From: Arenicella xantha | GTDB lineage: Bacteria; Pseudomonadota; Gammaproteobacteria; Arenicellales; Arenicellaceae | Direction of reading: 5' to 3' | NCBI RefSeq assembly: GCF_003315245.1 | Contig: NZ_QNRT01000002.1 | Coordinates: forward strand, 1,224,206-1,288,205 | Length of the DNA: 64,000 nt | In this document: one piece after another, positions 53,409-63,128 of the stretch | Layout of the letters: the number at the start of each line of letters is the position of its first letter | Numbering within the stretch: position 1 is the stretch's first letter | The notes under the pieces: model-generated | What the model saw: the letters and a program-made list of their open reading frames with translations, nothing else | Databases searched by the model: none | What the model was told of the DNA's origin: nothing | Made by a program: the position numbers and the translations under genes

Positions 53409-54110
53409 GTGAAACAGAACACTCCATTAGCAAAACCAAGCGGCCCGCATAACCACACCGTGGACAATGTCATTTTTGGGTGTGAAGAAGACACACTCGA
53501 AGTATTTTTGGTGCAGCATGGCGAAGGTAAAAGTCGCGGTGAGTGGGGTCTACCTGGTGACTGGATGCGTGAGGAAGAGAGTCTCGAACAAGCCGCTACT
53601 CGCACGCTCAAAGAGCGCACCGGCATTACCGATGTTTACCTTGAGCAGCTGCACACGTTTAGTGACGTTGACCGCTACCCATTTGAGCGCGTGCTAACCA
53701 CCGCCTTCTTTGCGTTAATTCGACCGGATGCCGTAAAAACCATTGTCGGCGAAACAGAACTTGATGCCGCATGGTTTGACATTAACAAACTGCCACCACT
53801 TATTTTCGACCATAAATCAATTGTCGAAAAAGGTATCGAGCATTTGAAGCACAAAGTTCGACATGAACCGATTGGCTTCAACCTGCTACCTAAAAAGTTC
53901 ACGCTGCTACAACTGCAATGCCTCTACGAGGCTGTCTTAGGAATTAAGGTAGATAAGCCAAATTTTCGTCGTAAGATGAAGAAAATGCAGCTACTCGTCT
54001 CACTCGGCGAAAAGCAAACCGGAGTGGCGCACCGCGCAGCCAACTTGTATCGATTTGACGAGCAGGTGTACCGTAAACTCAAAACCAAAGGCTTTGTATT
54101 CGAGCTTTAA
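53409..54110 (+). CDS. NUDIX-domain transcriptional regulator (NrtR/AraR-like)
   Basis: A 233-residue protein with an N-terminal NUDIX-fold domain (about 15-150) and a C-terminal winged helix (about 165-233; FTLLQLQCLYEAVLGI, FRRKMKKMQLL). The NUDIX box is degenerate: the second glycine of LPGG is D51, and in RExxEE two glutamates are replaced (T66, R70). It therefore probably binds a sugar or nucleotide without hydrolysing it, as in NrtR-type regulators, which control NAD metabolism or pentose catabolism. It is the only DNA-binding protein in the xylan locus and the natural candidate for the TAGTCA-N3-TGACTA operator. Confidence 0.85.
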   Translation: MKQNTPLAKPSGPHNHTVDNVIFGCEEDTLEVFLVQHGEGKSRGEWGLPGDWMREEESLEQAATRTLKERTGITDVYLEQLHTFSDVDRYPFERVLTTAFFALIRPDAVKTIVGETELDAAWFDINKLPPLIFDHKSIVEKGIEHLKHKVRHEPIGFNLLPKKFTLLQLQCLYEAVLGIKVDKPNFRRKMKKMQLLVSLGEKQTGVAHRAANLYRFDEQVYRKLKTKGFVFEL

Positions 54111-54211
54111 TTCCAGTGTGCTTTAGAAACAGTCTCGCTGGGCTTGTCCGCCACGCTAATTGAACGGCGTAGATTACTCTACGCCCTCCCTATCTTTACT
54201 CAAACCAAGCG

Positions 54212-55861
54212 TTACTCACCGAATTCTTGGTAGTCAAAGAACTCGAAATCTGCGGGTAAACCGCTGCCAGCTAAGTCTTGGCAACACATGCCAACAAAGG
54301 CACCGGTAAAACTTTCTCCTTCGCCTTTCCCAGCTTCATCCGACACCACGCTGTAGTCAAGCTGCAACGGTAGCTCTTGCCAGTTTTCACCGTCTTGCGA
54401 CCAAGCGTAAACCAACGAACCATAATTCACCGAACACTGCAGGTAGATCGCGCCCTGATCAGGCAACACGACCTCGCCATTTTCAACTACTGCCGCACCA
54501 TTTTCGGCACCACTTAATGGAAAAACAAAATCTTGCGATGGGTCACCTTCACAACTCATTATTGCCAGCACACGCTGCCCATGGTCGTTCAGCGTAATGT
54601 ATAGATAGTGATACTTATGCGCATTGTAGTAATTCACTAAACCCGCTAACTGTAAAAAACTGGTCGGCTGAAATTCGATTTTGGTTGCTGCCTTAAACAC
54701 AAATGCTTGTTGACGGCGCGCTACTATCGACTGCTGAAACAGACTTCCCAACGACTCCCTGCCGTACAACCTGAGAAAACCGGGGCGGTCCTGCAAGCTG
54801 AATAACGGTTCAGTAAATGAAGTTCTAAGCCACTGAAAATCTATCGGCAACGTCGGCTCAACAAACTCAGTTCGAACCGGGGTTGCCGGCCACGGATGCA
54901 AATCAATCTTGGGGCCAGCAACGGTTAAATCGGGCTGGTTGCCACCATTGGATAATCGCAACCATCCATCGTCGGTCCAATATGCCGGTTGAATACCGGT
55001 TTCACGCCCCATTGGGCACCGCCGCATGTCAGTTTGGTTGATTGGCCGACCACACAGGTGTACGACATATACTTCGCCGTCCGGAGTCTCGACAAAATCA
55101 CCATGTCCGGCACGTTGTAATTCAAGCTCAGGATTATCCTTCGCCGTTAGCAAGTACCCTGCTGGATCCACCTCGTAAGGCCCGCTTAATGAACGCGATC
55201 GCGCCATTGTCATAACATGATCATAGCCAGTGCCGCCTTCAGCCGTCAGCAAATAGTAGTAACCGTTACGCTTATATAAATGCGGCGCTTCGGTCAAGCC
55301 CATTTCAGTACCACGAAAGATATTGGTAACGGGCCCGATTAATTTTTGCTCACTCGCGGAGTACTCTTGCAGAAAAATACCGCCAAATGGGTTGTGATTG
55401 GGTCGGTAGTCCCAAACCATATTCACCAACCATTTACGGCCGTCGTCGTCATGAAATAGCGACGGATCAAAGCCACTGCTATTCAAATAAACAGGCGCCG
55501 ACCACTCACCATCGACCGTCGCACACGTGGTTAAGTAATTATGCGGATCTTTAATGCCATCAAAACGTTTTACATCGGTGTAGACCAAATGAAATAAGCC
55601 ATCATGGTAGCTCAAACAAGGCGCCCAAATACCACAAGAATCGGGGTTACCGGTCATCTCTAATAAATCAGACCGATTTAATGGATGTGACACCAACCGC
55701 CAATTCACCAAATCCTTGGAATGGTGAATTTGAACACCGGGGTACCATTCAAACGTTGATGTCGCAATATAATAATCGTCGTCTACGCGAACAATAGAAG
55801 GGTCCGGGTTAAACCCTGGAAGAATTGGATTTTGAATATTGGTTGGCACGGAAATATCCAT
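54212..55861 (-). CDS. glycoside hydrolase family 43 beta-xylosidase
   Basis: A 549-residue inverting glycosidase. The five-blade catalytic domain (about 10-315) has the base in GFNPDPSIVRV, WAPCLSYHDGLFHLVYT, the pKa-tuning FDPSLFHDDDGRKW and the acid in GLTEAPHLYKR. A C-terminal beta-sandwich (about 335-549), as in XynB-type GH43, follows. No signal peptide is present, so it acts in the cytoplasm on imported xylo-oligosaccharides, releasing xylose for XylA. It follows the GH10 gene, probably in one operon. Confidence 0.92.
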   Translation of the reverse strand: MDISVPTNIQNPILPGFNPDPSIVRVDDDYYIATSTFEWYPGVQIHHSKDLVNWRLVSHPLNRSDLLEMTGNPDSCGIWAPCLSYHDGLFHLVYTDVKRFDGIKDPHNYLTTCATVDGEWSAPVYLNSSGFDPSLFHDDDGRKWLVNMVWDYRPNHNPFGGIFLQEYSASEQKLIGPVTNIFRGTEMGLTEAPHLYKRNGYYYLLTAEGGTGYDHVMTMARSRSLSGPYEVDPAGYLLTAKDNPELELQRAGHGDFVETPDGEVYVVHLCGRPINQTDMRRCPMGRETGIQPAYWTDDGWLRLSNGGNQPDLTVAGPKIDLHPWPATPVRTEFVEPTLPIDFQWLRTSFTEPLFSLQDRPGFLRLYGRESLGSLFQQSIVARRQQAFVFKAATKIEFQPTSFLQLAGLVNYYNAHKYHYLYITLNDHGQRVLAIMSCEGDPSQDFVFPLSGAENGAAVVENGEVVLPDQGAIYLQCSVNYGSLVYAWSQDGENWQELPLQLDYSVVSDEAGKGEGESFTGAFVGMCCQDLAGSGLPADFEFFDYQEFGE

Positions 55862-55946
55862 ATGGATTAGGTAATTATTAGTAGCAAATCGAAGTAACGA
55901 TTATATCGCTTTGTAGTCACAAAGACCATTTAGTAAGTCGGCAAAT

Positions 55947-57092
55947 TCAAGTTTGTTTAAGCCTTCTGATCGCATGATAGGCCGCTTTTGGCTTAGCCTC
56001 ACGATCAAATAACAGTGGGTAATTTTGTCGCCCCTTAACCGGCCAATCATTTTTCCACGAATGTGCATCTGTCACGCCCCACGTGGTGACTCGCTCAATC
56101 ACATCGCGATGTTTCACAAACAAGGCAAACAGCTTGGCATAACGTTCAGCAAGTTTCTCCTGCACCATTGCCGGTAGCTCGTCAGGGTACGGATTAAGCT
56201 TTTCGGAATACTCAAAATTTGTTGATATCTCAGCTCCCATGTAATCGAAAGCCTTCGGCAAAACATCCACATCCAACTCGGTGAAATGAAGCTTTAACCC
56301 CATTTCAGCATAGGTTTCAATAGACTTTTCGATTTCATCCAACTCAGGATCTTCCAGCGAGTAGTGAGCTTGAAAGCCAACACCGTTTATCGGCACTCCA
56401 CGATCTAAATAGTCAGCCAAAACGCCGGTCAAAAAACCTCGCTTAGCCGGATAGTGCATATTGTAATCATTATAGAGTAGCTCAGCATTCGGGTCGGCAG
56501 CCGCCGCTGTACGAAATGCATGCTCCATAAAATCCTTACCGAGAATGTTAAACCATGGGCTTTTTCGCCACGATCCATAGCCGTTATCACTGACCACTTC
56601 ATTCACTACATCCCAAGTATTGACCTTGCCTCGGTAGCGATCAACCAGTGTATTAATATGATTTTCCATTCGGCCTAACAGCGCCTTTGCAGTTATCGGC
56701 AAACCCTCGTCACCGGTAAAAACCGAGGCCGGGATCTGCGAATGCCAGACCAAAGTATGCCCAAGAATGTGTTTGTTATGCTGGGTACCGAACTCAATAA
56801 ACTTATCCGATGCTTCCCAGTTCCATTGATTTTCTGCGGGATGAATCTCCTCCCACTTCTGGCAATTCTCAGCAGTAACGGAACTGAACTCTCGATCGAT
56901 CAAGCCAAGCAATTGTTGATCGTCTTGCATTAAGGTGTCCGTTGAGATGGCCGCACCAACGAAGAAATCGTCCTTAAATGCGTCAGCGAGTCCAGCCGCT
57001 TTACTGGCTTGCTGCATCGCCGTTACGCGTGCACTGGCAAACATTGGCAACAGTGCACTGGCACCCAAAAAAGTACGTCTTTTCATATTCAT
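55947..57092 (-). CDS. glycoside hydrolase family 10 endo-1,4-beta-xylanase, Tat-exported
   Basis: A 381-residue GH10 enzyme that cuts internal beta-1,4-xylosidic bonds with retention. The N-terminal MKRRTFLGASALLPMFASAR (starting at residue 3) is a twin-arginine signal. The fold shows FSSVTAENCQKWEEIHP, HTLVWHSQIP, the acid/base glutamate in WDVVNEVVSDNG and the nucleophile in LHFTELDVDV, then VTTWGVTDAHSWK. There is no carbohydrate-binding module, which fits action on soluble oligosaccharides in the periplasm. It lies between the JmjC-like gene upstream and GH43 downstream on the same strand. Confidence 0.95.
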   Translation of the reverse strand: MNMKRRTFLGASALLPMFASARVTAMQQASKAAGLADAFKDDFFVGAAISTDTLMQDDQQLLGLIDREFSSVTAENCQKWEEIHPAENQWNWEASDKFIEFGTQHNKHILGHTLVWHSQIPASVFTGDEGLPITAKALLGRMENHINTLVDRYRGKVNTWDVVNEVVSDNGYGSWRKSPWFNILGKDFMEHAFRTAAAADPNAELLYNDYNMHYPAKRGFLTGVLADYLDRGVPINGVGFQAHYSLEDPELDEIEKSIETYAEMGLKLHFTELDVDVLPKAFDYMGAEISTNFEYSEKLNPYPDELPAMVQEKLAERYAKLFALFVKHRDVIERVTTWGVTDAHSWKNDWPVKGRQNYPLLFDREAKPKAAYHAIRRLKQT

Positions 57093-57119
57093 AATAATAA
57101 TAGTTTTAGTAATCGCGCC

Positions 57120-58172
57120 CTATTTAAGACGCATAGATTTATATAAATACTGCTTTATCTTGGCATAACGAGCTGGAATCATCTTTCCTAGCACGCCGTG
57201 ACGATGCTCAGGAATGTGTTCAGCAGGGTCACCATCTGGCCGAAACACATAGTGATCAAAAAATGCACGCCACGCTAAGCGTTGCTCTGGTGGCAAAGCA
57301 CTAACGGTCATCAAGCCATGAATCATCGCTTCATAAGCTGCATTTCCACCAAAACGAGAATTGGCCCACCAATAATTAAGCAGTACATTAAAGCCACCTG
57401 ACGACGCCACGTGATGCCACCACAAACTCGGTATAAACAACACATCACCAGGCCCTAACTCCGCAACCACAGCGTGCTGCATCGCCGTTTTAAAACGAGG
57501 GTACTTGTCTAAATCAGGCTGCCTTAGCGAAACCAAACTCGCCGGACGCCCTGCGAGGGTATAGTCGATCGGCCCAATATAGAGATTAGCTATCTGCTCT
57601 GGCGGAAATAAAGTAAACCTGCGACGCCCAGCAATAACACAGGCTAAGTTGTCTGAGACGTCGTAATGCGTGGCTACCTCAATGTCGTTTCCCAACCATA
57701 TTCTTGGCACAATAGATTTATCCAACCAAGGGAACCGATTGTGCTCAGTAAAATTTTTCAGCGCTTTATGCGCTTCAACTGACCCGCAATAATAATCCGC
57801 GTCGCCATGTAGTGAAGCATCGAATATCTGCTTCAATGCCGTTCCAAAATCTGCCGCCACGGCACTGAATGTGACATCTTGCAGATCCTCCGTATAGGTA
57901 AGTTCACCGCGCCATTTTTTATCCAAAGAATAAAGCTCAGTCGCATGTGGCTGAGCTCGGTCATGGAGATATTTATAGGCGTTATCTGGCCCCTTTACAG
58001 CTTCATGTACTGCTGGCCATTCGGCGGCAAAACCGCGCAAAACAGCTGGTTGTCCAGCTGGCAGTATCTGTTCAATCAAGGTATCTACAGAAGCATCCGA
58101 GTATTCCGTCACCGCAGGCAATGAAGCCGAGCTTAGAGGTTCGTTATTGTTAGTAGATTTCGACATTGCCAT
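57120..58172 (-). CDS. JmjC/cupin-like 2-oxoglutarate oxygenase-fold protein (PF13621)
   Basis: A 350-residue cupin-8/JmjC-type protein. An Fe(II) site is suggested by the HxD in VATHYDVSDN and the late histidine in PSLWWHHVASSGGFNVLLNYWW; the cupin strand RRRFTLFPPEQIANLYIGPIDY is typical. These proteins often sit next to TonB-dependent receptors in marine glycan-uptake loci; their substrate is unknown. It lies 244 bases downstream of the receptor gene and 27 before GH10, pointing to a role in the xylan response. Confidence 0.85.
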   Translation of the reverse strand: MAMSKSTNNNEPLSSASLPAVTEYSDASVDTLIEQILPAGQPAVLRGFAAEWPAVHEAVKGPDNAYKYLHDRAQPHATELYSLDKKWRGELTYTEDLQDVTFSAVAADFGTALKQIFDASLHGDADYYCGSVEAHKALKNFTEHNRFPWLDKSIVPRIWLGNDIEVATHYDVSDNLACVIAGRRRFTLFPPEQIANLYIGPIDYTLAGRPASLVSLRQPDLDKYPRFKTAMQHAVVAELGPGDVLFIPSLWWHHVASSGGFNVLLNYWWANSRFGGNAAYEAMIHGLMTVSALPPEQRLAWRAFFDHYVFRPDGDPAEHIPEHRHGVLGKMIPARYAKIKQYLYKSMRLK

Positions 58173-58329
58173 ACACTCAGTTAAACATATTCCAGCCCAT
58201 ACTAGCGGTCGTTAGGCAACTCGCTCAAGCCATTACCGTTTCATCTTCAGCAATCACAATTTTCACTATTTGTGACTAATGGTAAAGTCAGTCGCGCGAT
58301 ATGAGAAAAATTAAGCTAATTAGTGTCTA

Positions 58330-58372
58330 AAGAAAATTCGGAGGGCCCTGTGCTTATCACACGGAGCCCTCC
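58330..58372 (-). terminator. terminator of the large TonB-receptor gene
   Basis: A hairpin with a GC-rich outer stem (GGAGGGC 58340-58346 with GCCCTCC 58366-58372) and a partly paired inner part, followed on the minus strand by GAATTTTCTTT. It separates the receptor from the JmjC-like gene. Confidence 0.7.
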
Positions 58373-58416
58373 GCAAGGCTAGGAGTAAAGAGTAATGCTA
58401 AGGAGTAAAGTACTAA

Positions 58417-61400
58417 TTAAAACGAACCAGACAGCGTTACCGTAAAGCGTCGGTCATTCACAAAGTATGAACGCGGCGCTAATAACAAGTCTTGATTCAC
58501 CGCTGAGAACAAGCGATTGGTCGCATTGCTCAAGTTGTTCGCTTCAAGTCCAATCTTAAAATTGTCGTTGATTTGATAACTTATGGATGCATCCACTTGT
58601 TCAGTCGAACCAGAGTAGTTCGGTGCAAAAGTGATCACGTCACGAGTGGTCAACAAATACTCAGATCGATAGTTATAGGCAACGCGTGCAGACACCGGAC
58701 CTTTTTCAAACATCAATACGAAGTTGATCGTATCCTCTGAGAGACTTTCCAACGGTAGACCATCAAACACACCGAGGTCATTAGGAACTTGACCACCTTC
58801 CGGCGTCAACGCATTTTCAGAAGATGAACTTCCATCACTGTCAACATACGTGTAATTAGCTTGAATACCAAAGCCATCCCATGGTGCGGGTAGCATATCG
58901 TAGAACTGCGTATACGCTATCTCGAAACCTTGAATGGTCGCATCTTCACCGTTAACCGGACCACTAACCAACACATCACGAGTAACATCATTATTGGTCA
59001 CCGTTAGCACGCTAGGCCCAAAGCGGAAAAAACCTTCAGCATCTTTTCTGAAAATCGACCCAGTTAACGAACCCGTGTCTGAAAAGTACCACTCCAACGA
59101 TGCATCAAAGTTATTCGACTCAATTGGGTTCAAGCTTGGATTACCACCACCAGCGTTATAGCCATTGATGCGGGCATTGATGACCGGCGAAGTTGGATCA
59201 TTTGGATCTAAGTTCTCAACGATCAACTCACGTCCAATTCCCAATGAGTTTCGTTTGTCTCGAAGATCAGGCAATGAAATCGCTTGAGAGAAGGCAAATC
59301 GAGCCATTAAGTTCTCAGTTAACTCATACTTGATATTAAAGCTTGGTAGTAATTTTGAGTAACTATCTTTGACCGTATTTTGCAGCACCTGACCACCGTT
59401 GGCGGTAAATGCAATGTCTTCAGGAGACAAGAATTGCACCAAGTTTTCTGATATGGCAGACGGAAAACTAACACCGCCGGTCAAATCCCAATCGTATTTA
59501 ACGTAGCGTAAACCCACATTACCGGAGTAACGGTTGCCATTTAAGTCGCCGCCAAAATTTAGCTGTACATAAGCCGCTTGATTGGTTAACTCCGACACTG
59601 AGACTTCGTTAGGTAAAAAGAGTGTGCCCGCCACTGCGCCAGGGCGATTTGCCAACGAGCTCCAGGTTGAACCTGTGCTTTGAAATGGGCTAATTCGCGA
59701 GTTGTATTGTCCGTAGTTTTCAATGTCAACCAAACTCATAGCCGGGAAAACAAATGCTTGATCGCCTGAAAACTGGCTACCATTTGAAAAGTCATCAAAA
59801 CGATACTCTTCAACCAAGGATGCATCCTGACCAATTATTTGATCAACCGTGGTCGCTCCGCCATTCCAAGTTTCGGAAACAGCGCCCCAGTTATAAGAAG
59901 ACTCACGAATAGTATTTTCACGATTAACTAGGCGAACACCAGCTTCAACGCTTTCAAAGAAATCGCCTTCTAGCTCAAATTCAAAATCTAAGTTTGCCGC
60001 AACACTTTCAGCTTCATCATCTTCAGCGTGATCCATTGCCGATCGAAAGTAAAATGCACTTGGGTCAGTTAACAAGGCACGATCGCCACCACGCCCAAGA
60101 AACTCTGCCGATGGAATGCCACCACTCGTGTCTAACGCCAACTCAGAATAGAAATTGTACATTGCGGAAACATCTAACTGATCAAACTCAGCATCAATCA
60201 ACTGTAGTCCACCAGACACTTTAAGACGGTCACTAACATCATGTGAAACAGTCAGCGAAAAGTCTTGAATGGTTGATGCTTCGCGGTTATCGCGACTGTA
60301 GGTTAAGTATCGACCACCGCCGTTACCAGCACCGTTAGATAAAATTCCCGATTGAAAGAAATTGTCCGCGCCATAAGTAAAGGTAGAACCTTCAAATGGT
60401 TGCGCTAAGGCTGTACCCTGACCAGGTCCAACAGCAAACGGTTGATCTGGGTATTCGATCGTGCGCTCTTCCCAATTAATTTCGGAATCAGAATAAATAT
60501 ATTCTGCAGTCACCTCGGTTGCTTCATCCGGGCTTCTCCACTGCAGACTCATCGCACCACCAGTCCGATCGCGGTCAAACTCTTGGCGACGTAAGTTAGC
60601 GCCTTGCGGTACGAACACTACTTGATCTTCATCACCGAATACCGCTGTATCAGCGCCAGGCCCACGTTGGTAGTGATTGTAAAGCTGCACGCCATCGGCA
60701 CGAGATTTCAGGTTGGCCGTCGAGGCGTTAATCAAGAAGCCAAATTCACCAGCGTCATTCTCCCAACGCGTGCTGTAAGTGGCGGATAAAGCCGGAGTTA
60801 CTTCATCAATATCATCAGAGTAACTGGCTTTCGCGGTGAATGCATAAAACGAATCTTCTTCGCTGTCGAATGGCTTACGCGTCAGAATATTGATCGTACC
60901 AGACACGCCACCTTCGATCATCGAGGCTGTTTGGTTCTTGACCAACTGCACACCACCGACCAACTCTGGTGGAATGTCTTGGAAACTAAGTCCATTGTCA
61001 TTGTTCGCGGCAAATGCATCGCGGCCGTTAAATTCGCTTCGCGTTTGAGTTAAACCGCGAATCACTACGCCAGACCCTTCCACTGAGAAGTGATCGGCGT
61101 CGTTTGATGCGGCAAAACGCTCGATTGACACACCCGGTAGACGCTGAATCGCTTCTAGAACACTTTTGTCCGGTAGCGAATTAATATCGGTGGCTGAGAT
61201 CGCATCAACAACCGTATCAGAGTTACGCTTAATATCTTGTGCGCGACTCAAGTTCACCTTAGTTCCGTAGACGGTGACTTCTTCAAGCACCTCATTTCCA
61301 ACCGGCTCTGCACTAGTCGACTCTTGAGCGATGGCACCCGTAGAAGCCGCTAGAACGCACAACGAAACTAACGTTCGTCGGAACTCTGGCTTAGCCTTGA

Positions 61401-61434
61401 GGTTCGCTCTTTGCGTTTGATTTTCATTTACCAT
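58417..61434 (-). CDS. TonB-dependent receptor for oligosaccharides (xylan type)
   Basis: A 1005-residue outer-membrane transporter. The ATG at 61434, with AGGTAT about 11 bases upstream, gives a signal peptide after a charged N-region (RRTLVSLCVLAASTGAIAQ-ES); the longer frame to 61545 is not signal-like. The TonB box region LEEVTVYGTKVN precedes the plug (about 60-185: LPDKSVLEAIQRLPGVSIERF, GVVIRGLTQTRSEFNGRDAF, GGVSGTINILTRKPF). The barrel ends in a terminal phenylalanine (FTVTLSGSF). Length and plug style match marine TonB receptors of carbohydrate loci. It should import xylo-oligosaccharides. Operator C lies about 190 bases upstream. Confidence 0.93.
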   Translation of the reverse strand: MVNENQTQRANLKAKPEFRRTLVSLCVLAASTGAIAQESTSAEPVGNEVLEEVTVYGTKVNLSRAQDIKRNSDTVVDAISATDINSLPDKSVLEAIQRLPGVSIERFAASNDADHFSVEGSGVVIRGLTQTRSEFNGRDAFAANNDNGLSFQDIPPELVGGVQLVKNQTASMIEGGVSGTINILTRKPFDSEEDSFYAFTAKASYSDDIDEVTPALSATYSTRWENDAGEFGFLINASTANLKSRADGVQLYNHYQRGPGADTAVFGDEDQVVFVPQGANLRRQEFDRDRTGGAMSLQWRSPDEATEVTAEYIYSDSEINWEERTIEYPDQPFAVGPGQGTALAQPFEGSTFTYGADNFFQSGILSNGAGNGGGRYLTYSRDNREASTIQDFSLTVSHDVSDRLKVSGGLQLIDAEFDQLDVSAMYNFYSELALDTSGGIPSAEFLGRGGDRALLTDPSAFYFRSAMDHAEDDEAESVAANLDFEFELEGDFFESVEAGVRLVNRENTIRESSYNWGAVSETWNGGATTVDQIIGQDASLVEEYRFDDFSNGSQFSGDQAFVFPAMSLVDIENYGQYNSRISPFQSTGSTWSSLANRPGAVAGTLFLPNEVSVSELTNQAAYVQLNFGGDLNGNRYSGNVGLRYVKYDWDLTGGVSFPSAISENLVQFLSPEDIAFTANGGQVLQNTVKDSYSKLLPSFNIKYELTENLMARFAFSQAISLPDLRDKRNSLGIGRELIVENLDPNDPTSPVINARINGYNAGGGNPSLNPIESNNFDASLEWYFSDTGSLTGSIFRKDAEGFFRFGPSVLTVTNNDVTRDVLVSGPVNGEDATIQGFEIAYTQFYDMLPAPWDGFGIQANYTYVDSDGSSSSENALTPEGGQVPNDLGVFDGLPLESLSEDTINFVLMFEKGPVSARVAYNYRSEYLLTTRDVITFAPNYSGSTEQVDASISYQINDNFKIGLEANNLSNATNRLFSAVNQDLLLAPRSYFVNDRRFTVTLSGSF

Positions 61435-62074
61435 TTTTATTGATACCTGTGTAAACAGTTTTTGTATGTGAGGAAACTGCCGACCCAACAAACCCATGAT
61501 CCAATTGGTCGATCCAGCATGTTTGCAATCACCTCCTCTCCCCAACTCAAAGAACGCTTAAAAACAGCTCAACCAAAGCTCAAATTCCCACTCAGGTTAC
61601 TGCTTAATTTTTAACCATTCTTTGTAGTCATGTTGACTATAAAGGGGATTCATAAAGCTGTCAACAAAAAGAATACGACGCGGAGAACGGTGCCTGATTC
61701 AAAATTTTCCACCTAACAATTGTCAAAAATATCTCTATAAGCCTTTGATTTATAAACCTTAATAGAGACTCCAGACTGGACAGTCGGCGTAAAATAAATC
61801 GATTACCACGCTAAGCAAAAATAGTGTGTATTGAAATTTGTGATCAACATGTGTCGACATTTACCCATGCAGTAAACATACCTAAGCGGCGTTTTGAAAC
61901 TCAGCGCTTGAGCAAAAAGACAGTCAATCACTCACGTCAATTGGAGAACATACAGCCATAAAACCGACCGTAGTTCTCACAAAAAAAAGTAGAATTTCGC
62001 ACATGCATAATTTCGCCGTCTGCACTGACATAGGGCCCATGCAAACTCCTCCCATCGTGCAAAGTGAAGGTAAT
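61435..62074. other. intergenic region with operator C and no other gene
   Basis: About 640 bases between the receptor and transaldolase genes, both on the minus strand. It holds operator C and the receptor's leader. From 61640 to 62074 I see AT-rich DNA without coding frames, repeats or RNA hallmarks. Confidence 0.6.
61625..61639. promoter_or_regulatory. xylan-locus operator C
   Basis: TAGTCA-TGT-TGACTA, both half-sites perfect, about 191-205 bases before the TonB receptor ATG. On the minus strand it is followed by AAAGAATGGTT, as at operator A. Confidence 0.7.
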
Positions 62075-63013
62075 TTAGGTGGTCAGCATTTCAGCAAATA
62101 TTTGCTCTAAGAGTTCCTGATCACGAGCAAAACCACGAATTCCTTCTGCTAGCTTTTCGGTTGCCATTGGATCTTGATTCATCTGCCAGCGAAACTCCGT
62201 TTCACTCAACGCTAAACCAGGCAGACTCGGTGTTTCGGTTGGAGGAGTTAGCTTTCTCATTAACTCGCCATTATCTTTCTCAAGCTGTTCTAAGTAGGTC
62301 GGCGAAATAGTTAGGTAATCGCAACCAGCAAGACTTTCTATTTGTCCGGTATTACGAAAACTAGCGCCCATCACAATCGTTTTATATCCGAACTCTTTGT
62401 AATACTGGTAAATCTGCGCGACTGACTTAACCCCCGGGTCAGCATCACTACTGGCATTAAATTGGTCGGTATTAGCTTGATACCAATCCAATATGCGACC
62501 AACAAAAGGCGAAATTAGGGTCACCTTTGCTTCGGCACATGCCACCGCTTGGGCAAAGCCAAATAGCAATGTCAGATTACAGTGTATCGACTCTCTCTCT
62601 AGTCGCTCGGCCGCCTTAATGCCTTCCCACGTAGACGCAATTTTGATCAACACCCGTTCGGCATTAATCCCACGCTTTTCGTATTCGCTGATTATTTTGT
62701 GCGCTTTGGCTACGGTCGCGTCAGTATCAAATGACAGCCTAGCGTCAACCTCAGTAGAAATCCGTCCAGGTATCAACTTAAGAATGGCGCAACCGACTTC
62801 TACCGAAAACTGGTCAACCGCATCGCCGACGCTACCGTCACTAAGATCTAAGGCACGCTGCACCATCGCGGCAAAACGTGAATCGCGCGCCACGCTCAGC
62901 AACAAGGAGGGATTGGTGGTGGCGTCTTGCGGATGATACTGACGTATCGCATCGATATCGCCTGTGTCGGCAACCACCGTAGTCATTTTTCTAAGCTGTT
63001 GTAATTTATTCAT
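62075..63013 (-). CDS. tal: transaldolase
   Basis: A 312-residue TalB-type transaldolase of the pentose phosphate pathway, transferring dihydroxyacetone between sugar phosphates. Marks are [21 protein letters not shown] (about 30-40), the Schiff-base lysine in [12 protein letters not shown] (about 128-139), [17 protein letters not shown] and [11 protein letters not shown]. Its presence in the xylan locus with operator D 43 bases upstream suggests induction with xylose use, where it handles the pentose 5-phosphate flux from XylB. Confidence 0.95.
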   Translation of the reverse strand: MNKLQQLRKMTTVVADTGDIDAIRQYHPQDATTNPSLLLSVARDSRFAAMVQRALDLSDGSVGDAVDQFSVEVGCAILKLIPGRISTEVDARLSFDTDATVAKAHKIISEYEKRGINAERVLIKIASTWEGIKAAERLERESIHCNLTLLFGFAQAVACAEAKVTLISPFVGRILDWYQANTDQFNASSDADPGVKSVAQIYQYYKEFGYKTIVMGASFRNTGQIESLAGCDYLTISPTYLEQLEKDNGELMRKLTPPTETPSLPGLALSETEFRWQMNQDPMATEKLAEGIRGFARDQELLEQIFAEMLTT

Positions 63014-63055
63014 TGGACTTGCTCAAATGGCATGATTAATCTAAACTGACCTATA

Positions 63056-63070
63056 TAGTCTATATGACTA
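63056..63070. promoter_or_regulatory. xylan-locus operator D
   Basis: TAGTCT-ATA-TGACTA: one perfect half-site and one mismatch. It lies 43 bases before the transaldolase ATG and 59 before the divergent small exported protein gene, so it can serve both. A TATAAT follows at 63072 for the plus strand. Confidence 0.6.
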
Positions 63071-63128
63071 TTATAATAATACCAAGCCAAACACGCTGGC
63101 CGAAAAACATTACTTAGACTGAAAGCTT

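Noticed and set aside
55900-55925. Operator-like TAGTCA word upstream of the GH43 gene
   Set aside because: Left half fits but the right half matches only 4 of 6 positions; could be chance in AT-rich DNA.
58265-58275. Fifth copy of the xylan operator before the JmjC-like gene
   Set aside because: Only one half-site (TGACTA) matches; the other half is poor, so I do not count it.
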